From Epiperipatus broadwayi (taxonomy: Eukaryota > Onychophora > Udeonychophora > Euonychophora > Peripatidae): a stretch of DNA of 64,000 nt. Below, piece after piece: positions 57,545 to 64,000 of this stretch. Position 1 is the first letter of the stretch, and every line of letters begins with the position of its first letter. The stretch is taken from assembly GCA_028023455.1 (NCBI GenBank), contig JAQFVV010006203.1, positions 14,176,348 through 14,240,347 of the forward strand. Reading direction: 5' to 3'. The notes beneath the pieces are model-generated. The model was not told where the DNA came from and made no database searches. It was given only the letters and a program-made list of their open reading frames with translations. The position numbers and the translations under genes are program-made.

Positions 57545-58320
57545 ATATAAATTTTTTTTTTTAGCAATACCATAGTAAGTATTCTAAAATTTTATTATAT
57601 TAAAAAATTACATAATTACATGTCAAATAAACTTGAAGAGATATCAACTTCAATTATCATCCATGATACATTTTTTACTATGGCTGCTACATTATGCAAA
57701 ATTTTTTTTATCTTAGAGCACTTACAATAATTCATACAAATGTATTACCTGCAAGACTATATTAATATTGTAATGATAACCAATCTGGTGTCAAAGCATG
57801 AATATTTAGAACTATGACTCCTTACTATAAATTAATCTATTTCAACAGTGATCAAGATAAAATCAGAGATTTAAATTACTAAAAACTTTAATTAAAAAAT
57901 TCAATATTGAAATATTTACTATATAGATTATCATGTCTTGAAGTAGATGTAAATAACTTTGAAGAGATGTCAGCTGCAATCAACACATGGAATATATTTT
58001 TTTAGGTATGATGATTAAAGTAGACAACTCTTTAAATTTATTTATGGTATATATATCAAGGTATATCAATTTATTTATTACATAATTTTAGTTTAATATA
58101 TATTTATAAAAGGGTGAATCATTAAGAATGGAATTAAGAAAGAGGTTCACTAAATATTTTGTATGAAACATAACAGTTAAGTACAGAAACTAATTATTAA
58201 CAACAAAAAAAAATCTGTGTTTGGAGACAAATGTAAAATGAGAATTTAAGGATAGGAATTTAGTTTGGGACTACTAAAAACATTGAAAGAAGCACAAAAA
58301 TTCAGAAATAATTTATCTTC
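57545..58320. other. DPH1 intron (inferred)
   Basis: A+T-rich, no recognisable exon or repeat. Confidence 0.35.
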
Positions 58321-58324
58321 CAGT

Positions 58325-59060
58325 GGTCATCAGCTTAAAATATGTAATAAACTTTATCTTTCTTATTGCATTGCTAAATCCATTTAATATTAATATCTTT
58401 ATGTTCTTATTACTTTTACAATGCTTTTTACAACCCACTATTGATGGTTTTAATTGCCCCAGCAATCTTCTTCAGAACTATAACAAACATAATACAAATA
58501 CATGAATACAAATTTTATATATAGAGCTCGCAAATAAGCTCTTAACAAGCTTTGCAGAATATCCCCAACCCCAGACTGGCTTCTGCTACTAGGTTCCTCA
58601 GTGAGGTGCTAGGATATTCAAACATATAAGATTGTTAAATTAAGTCATGTGACATATGATTTGATTTCTTTGTAATGAATACAAATATACATGAATATCT
58701 AAGTTTTAATTTTTATAATTTATAATTTTTAAGATAAAGAATACTGGAAATAGAGTTGGATAAGAAGAAAGATGAAACATTGATAATAGAATATATAAAA
58801 TATAAATTTTTCATCTTCTTATCCAACTCTATTTCCAGTATTCTTTATCTTAAAAATTATAAAAATTAAAAATTATACGTTCATGTATATTTGTATTCAC
58901 ATATTTGTATTGTGTTTGATATAGTTCTGAAGAAGATTGCAGGGGCAATCAAAATGGTCAGTAGTGGGTTGTAAAAAGTATTGTAAAAATAATAAAGAAC
59001 ATAAATGATATTAATATTGTAATTCATAATAAATATAGGGATTAAGATTCTCACAAAAAG
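58325..59060. mobile_element. Family W palindrome with hammerhead-like motifs
   Basis: Two inverted arms meet near 58795 (for example GAATACTGGAAATAGAGTTG with its reverse complement at about 58830-58850). Both arms carry a hammerhead-like segment, on the minus strand at 58437-58479 and on the plus strand at 58923-58965. Each has CTGAAGA, an extra A, and a six-pair stem II (GATTGC with GCAATC). In both arms the expected CGAAA reads CAAAA or TAAAA, as CpG decay would produce, so both should be inactive. The left arm is interrupted by a separate insertion (58514-58674). Without it the palindrome is continuous. No coding sequence was found. Confidence 0.75.
58514..58674 (-). mobile_element. Family X-related insertion nested in W
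   Basis: A 161-bp insertion is flanked by an exact 12-bp target duplication, ATGAATACAAAT (58502-58513 and 58675-58686). The minus strand has an X-like ribozyme region: CCTCA, then CTGAGGA, a hairpin, GAAGCCAGTC, then TGGGG and GATATTC. It is a diverged relative of family X. The uninterrupted right arm of W supplies the empty site. Confidence 0.75.
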
Positions 59061-59345
59061 TGTGGCAAAATCAATCACGTAAACTATTATTATATCTTTT
59101 TTAAAAAATAAAGAATTCAGAGTTCCTTATGAATTTGAACAACATTTAATATAAAATAAAATAGTAATATAATATGGTAAAATATTCCCTTAAATCAAAT
59201 AACGTTTTACCAGAACAAGCAGCAGGTTGTGCATAACAATTCCATTCAATTAATCAAATTAATTTTTTTTTACTTAACTCAGAAATGATTCTAGAACATT
59301 TAACTTTTGAGTTTGCCATTCTAAAATAAGGCTTATTTGACAAGT

Positions 59346-59523
59346 GTTAAGGTGGAGAGACCTTCTTTTCAAGTATAATCACTTCAACATGTTGCCAGAT
59401 CCAGTGTGGAATAATAAAATTCTTAGAAATACATTACTACAAGAACATCCTGTTTATTGCAATGATCGAATGATGAAATTGAAAGTTAATGATTCTGGAA
59501 TCAAGCTTCTATTTGACACACCT
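59346..59523 (+). CDS. Possible internal exon, about 60 codons, unrecognised
   Basis: A plus-strand frame reads LRWRDLLFKYNHFNMLPDP, then VWNNKILRN, HPVYCNDRMMKLKVND and IKLLFDTPG, ending at a possible donor, G|GTAATT, near 59523. An acceptor-like ACAAG or AATAAG lies just upstream. Codon choice is unlike the flanking intron DNA and there is no Met near the start, as expected of an internal exon. It would lie opposite DPH1 and probably inside a DPH1 intron. I do not recognise the family; the V-Y-C-x-x-x-M-x-L-x-V pattern only faintly recalls the start of a ZP-type domain. A transposon relic is the main alternative. Confidence 0.35.
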
Positions 59524-59529
59524 GGTAAT

Positions 59530-61838
59530 TGAATGTCACATTATCTCCTGAGCAATTCATCATTTGATTATTCTTTATTCTAGCAATGCTCTATTAATGC
59601 ACTATGAATCAAAATATTTTGTAATTTTTTTCATATAATAGAAGTTTTCATATTAGTGATAGTTAGATTAATAATGGTCAACTTGAATTAAAAACATCCA
59701 ATCATATTAATATGCCTACTTAAAATATCATTGTGTTAAAAATAGAATTTTAACATCAATAATTATAATCACCACTTCAAATAATAAACAGGAAAGCTTA
59801 GTTATTAGAAGTTGCCAAAAAAATCATATCCAAAGTTAATTTAACTTTTTATTGTGCATTTTTATACCAGTGGCAGACTAAAAAATAAATGTATATTATA
59901 ACAGTGCAAATTTAGTTGCAGTTCAAATTAATTGATAGAAAACTGCATGGTTAAGAAATCTTAATAAATACTCTAAGAGATTACCACGTGTTTATGTACA
60001 TGTATTAGATATAAGTGTAACTTAAGTACACCGATTTAAAAAATTAAAGGAAAAAAAATTTGCAGAGCTAACCAAATTATTATATATTTAATAAATGAAA
60101 TGTATTATGTAAAATTACCAACAATAAAATAATAAGTCATATAATATAAGGGATGAGGAAAAAATTAGTTTTAGTGATTTGATTTGCATAGTTTAAGAAA
60201 ATACATCGTATTTTATTACCCTTTCAGATTTGTATACTAGATGAGGGTTCAAAGAAATAATTTGCCCTTTCTTGTAGTAAATTGAATGGCAAATCTAAAT
60301 ATATTATTAAAAATTATAAGACACTAAAATTAAGAAAGTTATAGAACAATCTTCAAAAGTCAGTCATGGTTTTTTTTTCTTCCTATTGTTACTACTATAA
60401 ACAAATAAAAAATTTTTTTTTTTATCTATAATCATTTAGAAAATAATTTGAAGAATGAAGAAAATATTTATCAAAAAATATATTGAGAAAAATATATCAT
60501 TAAATCTGGATAATGATGTTTTTGATAAACATCCTGATATAAATAAACAGACTTGATTACACGCTAGGTGTTTAAAAAAAACATGTTGTGAGATATAAAC
60601 AGATCTGACAAGAAAAATGGCAGTAATCTAGTCTAACTCTTGGCTTAAGAAGAAAGCAGTGCAGATTAATTGTGTGAAGATATAAGAAACCGCTGGTTAA
60701 CCGCACATTGCTGATGATTTTAAAATATTTTTAATACTTCATCTATCTCAGCAATTACTGACAGTACCTAGAAATGGACTATTTATCACAAGTGGCTAGA
60801 AAACTTTAACCATGCTGGTCAAAAAACCTGAACTATGCAGTTGTATCCAGAAATAAACATTAAAGTTACATGGAAAATGATGTTACACACTTTAAAGAAG
60901 AAAACCATGCTGTAAGGAAAGAAATGAATTCTGCTATAAGATCTGCTTTATACACTATATATCGCCACTAATAGCCAAAGAAGATAATCACAATCAGGAT
61001 TGGATTGCTAAAGATTTGTTCAATATATATAAAATACATATGATAGCCGTAAAAAACCATGATTTACAACTTTAAAAATTTAAGACATTTCAAAAGATCT
61101 TATATTTATATTTATCCATAAGGCCATACATTTTAATATTTATAATTTTTCATTTCTTTTCAATAATTTTGTATTGTATTTATTTAGTAGCAGATTTCGT
61201 ATTTTATTTAGTTATTGTGAATAAATTGTTAGATTATTTTTTTATTAACCAATTTAGTTTGTTTTTCAAACTTATTCCAAACATATGACATTAATATCCT
61301 CAAATCCTGAGAAATCATGCATTCCACTGGGGGATATGCAGGAATAACAGCAGTAATTTAATATGATGATGATCAGCTAGATTAAGATTTCCAGAAGTGG
61401 ATTTCTTAAGAAAGCTTGGCACCCAAAGACTAATTTTGAATTTAGAAAAAGAAATAAAAAAATACATTTGGAATGATTATATTTAACTTAAACTTTAGTG
61501 CTAAATTATTTGATCATCAATATATTAAATGTATATATGTGTATACATTAAATGTATATATGTGTTATTGTTAATTATTTCTAATTATTCATATTTACTA
61601 TATTTTTCTAACCAAAAAAAAAAAAGTTATATGCATAATTTAACATATATGGAGTGGAAAATCTAAAATTTTTCAATGTATGAAATATCAAAAGCTTATG
61701 TGAAATGAATATAACACTAAAAGCCAATAACTTGTTGGAAATTTTTAATATAAAAAATATGAAATATATATCATGAATTTGAAAGCAAATACTTCAGCTA
61801 AAAAATATAAAATATATTATAGAAACTAAAAAAAAATA
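59530..61838. other. A+T-rich stretch with possible coding relic
   Basis: The 60560-61030 part has a more mixed composition and broken frames (for example KWTIYHKWLENFNHAG on the plus strand), which suggests an old transposon gene. No motif was decisive. The rest holds nothing recognisable. Confidence 0.3.
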
Positions 61839-61852
61839 CATATACTTATTAT

Positions 61853-62037
61853 CACATGATTACCATCTCTATACTAGCACATAATTGTTGTAAACAAAGG
61901 CAAAACTCTCCATACAGTCTGGGGATATTGGATGAGTAGGCACTAGATAGGGATTTTATGCACAAGCCTTCTGGCATCCATTGATTACTCTGTTTGGCAC
62001 AGGGTGGCACTACTGTATGGAGAGTTTTGCCTTTGTT
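61853..62037. mobile_element. Family X insertion with inversion at the hammerhead site
   Basis: Exact 14-bp target duplications, CATATACTTATTAT, lie at 61839-61852 and 62038-62051. The left 65 bp are an inverted X terminus (ACCATCTCT to CCATACAGT). At 61916-61919 the sequence switches to a direct X arm starting (AGT)CTGGGGATATTGG and running to the X end at GGAGAGTTTTGCC. In complete X copies this is where the predicted hammerhead cuts (after GTC, before TGGGG). Here the left end, not the right, carries the longer terminus. Confidence 0.85.
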
Positions 62038-62051
62038 CATATACTTATTAT

Positions 62052-62585
62052 ATAAATAATCTAATCAAATTTTTTAATATAAGAAATATAAAATGTATTC
62101 AATATATATATATAATTATTTATGTTTATCATTTTATAAACAATGAAAAATTGATTTTTCAAATTTATTTAAACATGTAATTGAAAAAAAAAAACTCAAT
62201 AAAAATGTGCGCTTTTCTATATAAAAACTCAGCAGAAAAGAGAGCACAAATAAAAGCTCTATGAACATAATTACTCATTAAAACAAGAAAAATTTTGATT
62301 TCCTTTGTTTTTTGCTGCTATCCATCAAAAATTATGTACATTATGTTGGAATTGGAATTAACTACTAAATGCTCAAAAAGTGAAGGTAAAATAAACACCA
62401 TAAAAAAGTACTTCTCTCTCCAATGAGAGATTTTGACATATGAACCAAAGGTAATTATTATGCTAAAAATGGGTGTATACATATAAAGATGAAAGTCTAT
62501 CTGCAATGTATTGATTTATTCAATGTGGCAAATAACTGATGCTCATAAAGACAATTGAAAATCTGTTTTAAAAAATAATCTAAGC
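62052..62585. other. A+T-rich non-coding stretch
   Basis: No recognisable feature. The frame at 62318-62506 has no motif. Confidence 0.35.
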
Positions 62586-62602
62586 AAGCATTTTAAAACT
62601 AT

Positions 62603-63585
62603 CTGTATTTTTATATTGGACTATTTCCATCATCTAATATGTGTGTTGAATGTCTTTAGAAAAGTTTTAATTTTTAGTTAAATATTCCAAATGCATTCAA
62701 CTGTTAGTAATATCACAGCAAACAGGTTAGTATATGCACCAACTGTTAGTAATATCACAGCAAACAAATGTTAATAATATCACAGCAAACAGGTTAGTAT
62801 ATGCACTAACTGTTAGTAATATCACAGCAAACAGGTTAGTATACGCACAACGTTTCGAGAGGTATTTTTCTCCCCTCTTCTTCAGGTGTTGCTGGCCTGA
62901 CCAGTGACAGTACTAGCATGGGATTCGAACCTGGGTCCTTAGATTCTTGATTATTGAAATTTAAGGTAACGCTCTAACCAACTGAGCCATCCTGCCAAAG
63001 GCAACAGTATGTAGTAATTTCATATACTTATCTATGAGGTTCCTCCTGATTTCTCCACTTTTTTTCTCAGAGAAAGTCGATTAGAGAAGATCGTGAAGAG
63101 GAAAGAGTGGAGGAACCTCATAGATAAGTATATGAAATTACTACATACTGTTGCCTTTGGCAGGATGGCTCAGTTGGTTAGAGCGTTACCTTAAATTTCA
63201 ATAATCAAGAATCTAAGGACCCAGGTTCGAATCCCATGCTAGTACTGTCACTGGTCAGGCCAGCAACACCTGAAGAAGAGGGGAGAAAAATACCTCTCGA
63301 AACGTTGTGCGTATACTAACCTGTTTGCTGTGATATTACTAACAGTTAGTGCATATACTAACCTGTTTGCTGTGATATTATTAACATTTGTTTGCTGTGA
63401 TATTACTAACAGTTGGTGCATATACTAACCTGTTTGCTGTGATATTACTAACAGTTGAATGCATTTGGAATATTTAACTAAAAATTAAAACTTTTCTAAA
63501 GACATTCAACACACATATTAGATGATGGAAATAGTCCAATATAAAAATACAGCTAGAACACCATCATCACAAACCTTCAGAAAAA
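62603..63585. mobile_element. Family Y palindrome without RT (non-autonomous)
   Basis: A 983-bp palindrome of two Y termini is joined by about 60 bp of arm-unrelated or rearranged sequence near 63055-63115. An exact 14-bp target duplication, CATTTTAAAACTAT, lies at 62589-62602 and 63586-63599. Each arm has the minisatellite, hammerhead-like motif (62846-62888 minus, 63267-63309 plus) and tRNA-like segment (about 62910-63005 minus, 63155-63250 plus). The arms stop just after the tRNA-like region and the last few codons of the ORF. Here the right end carries the extra 30-nt terminus. The sequence is very close to the RT-bearing copy, so both are recent. Confidence 0.9.
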
Positions 63586-63635
63586 CATTTTAAAACTATG
63601 TTTATTAATGCCAAGAATCTAAAATATTATTTCAC

Positions 63636-63990
63636 TTCAACCATTATTGATCCATTGCAAAGTGAATGTTTCTTCAAGTTTAATTCAGTTTTTCTGATCC
63701 AGAGATTCTCTATTTCACATCACTCCCACAATTTTTTTTTCCTATCTATCTTAAAAGTAGTCTTTTTACAGATCTTTTACAATATCCTTTGATCCAGTTT
63801 AATACATCAACTGTTCATTTATAATCATCTCTTTTAAGAACGTCCACTTCAGTTTTAATTTCAATCTCTTAATTTTTAAAATAATTTCAGTAATAACAGT
63901 TTTCTTACTCATGTATATGTAACATTTAATATTTTTAAAATATAGCTCTCCATACTTTGCTATGGTTTTAAGTCTCTATATAATATCAAA
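63636..63990 (-). pseudogene. RTE-like LINE 3' fragment
   Basis: The minus strand reads the same order as 17034-17270: a SMES block near 63950, then a stretch towards LEETFTLQWINNG near 63640. It begins directly after the family Y insertion and target duplication, so Y inserted next to or into its 3' end. Stops and indels throughout. Confidence 0.5.
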
Positions 63991-64000
63991 GAATGAATAA

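Noticed and set aside
60560-61030. Possible transposase relic with a KWTIYHKWLENFNHAG stretch
   Set aside because: Frames are broken and no diagnostic catalytic or zinc-binding motif could be named.
1-64000. CRISPR arrays, operons or bacterial signals
   Set aside because: None seen; gene structure, retroelements and SINEs are eukaryotic. The regular repeats are minisatellites and microsatellites.

Overview
This is strongly A+T-rich nuclear DNA from an animal, most likely an invertebrate. It has spliced genes with very long introns and a dense mix of Penelope-like, RTE-like LINE, LTR, Tigger, mariner and hAT copies, tRNA-derived SINEs and simple repeats. There are no long host ORFs. The sequence does not fix the phylum.

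Host genes. Two genes are recognised, both on the minus strand. SNAP29, the Qbc-SNARE of autophagy and membrane traffic, has its first coding exon at 14654-14896 and its second at 4516-4894, joined in phase across a 9.8 kb intron. Its C-terminal SNARE exons must lie beyond the left edge. DPH1, a diphthamide biosynthesis subunit, has its last two exons at 57458-57536 and 55200-55367; earlier exons lie further right. Three possible orphan exons (9690-9806, 53166-53246, 59346-59523) and two CpG-retaining promoter-like islands (about 20.1-20.6 and 21.3-21.7 kb) are weaker calls.

Mobile DNA. The 39-53 kb stretch is a nest of elements. It holds two deleted Tigger-like elements (39015-39844, 51877-52764), a complete but decayed Tigger (40770-43028), and a gag-only LTR retrotransposon on the minus strand with LTRs of about 2.0 kb (43121-51773). 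The 3' LTR of that element was split by a palindromic Penelope-like element (44015-46990, 14-bp target duplication). Elsewhere there are RTE relics, a mariner relic, a hAT deletion derivative with TIRs and an 8-bp duplication, and several tRNA-derived SINEs.

Most interesting system. Four repeat families, called X, Y, Z and W here, form palindromic or inverted-dimer insertions flanked by 11-14 bp target duplications where these can be seen. Each carries a hammerhead-ribozyme-like motif: a CUGANGA core, a stem II hairpin, GAA, then a very short or self-complementary stem III. Family Y encodes a Penelope-type reverse transcriptase with a GIY-YIG endonuclease. X, Z and W look non-autonomous. In Z the inverted arm begins exactly at the predicted self-cleavage site, and in one X copy the inversion junction lies within a few bases of it. 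This suggests that self-cleaved RNAs are copied into inverted dimers. Hammerheads in Penelope-like terminal repeats are known. The variety in one window, the shared extra A before stem II and the junction coincidence are the parts worth testing.
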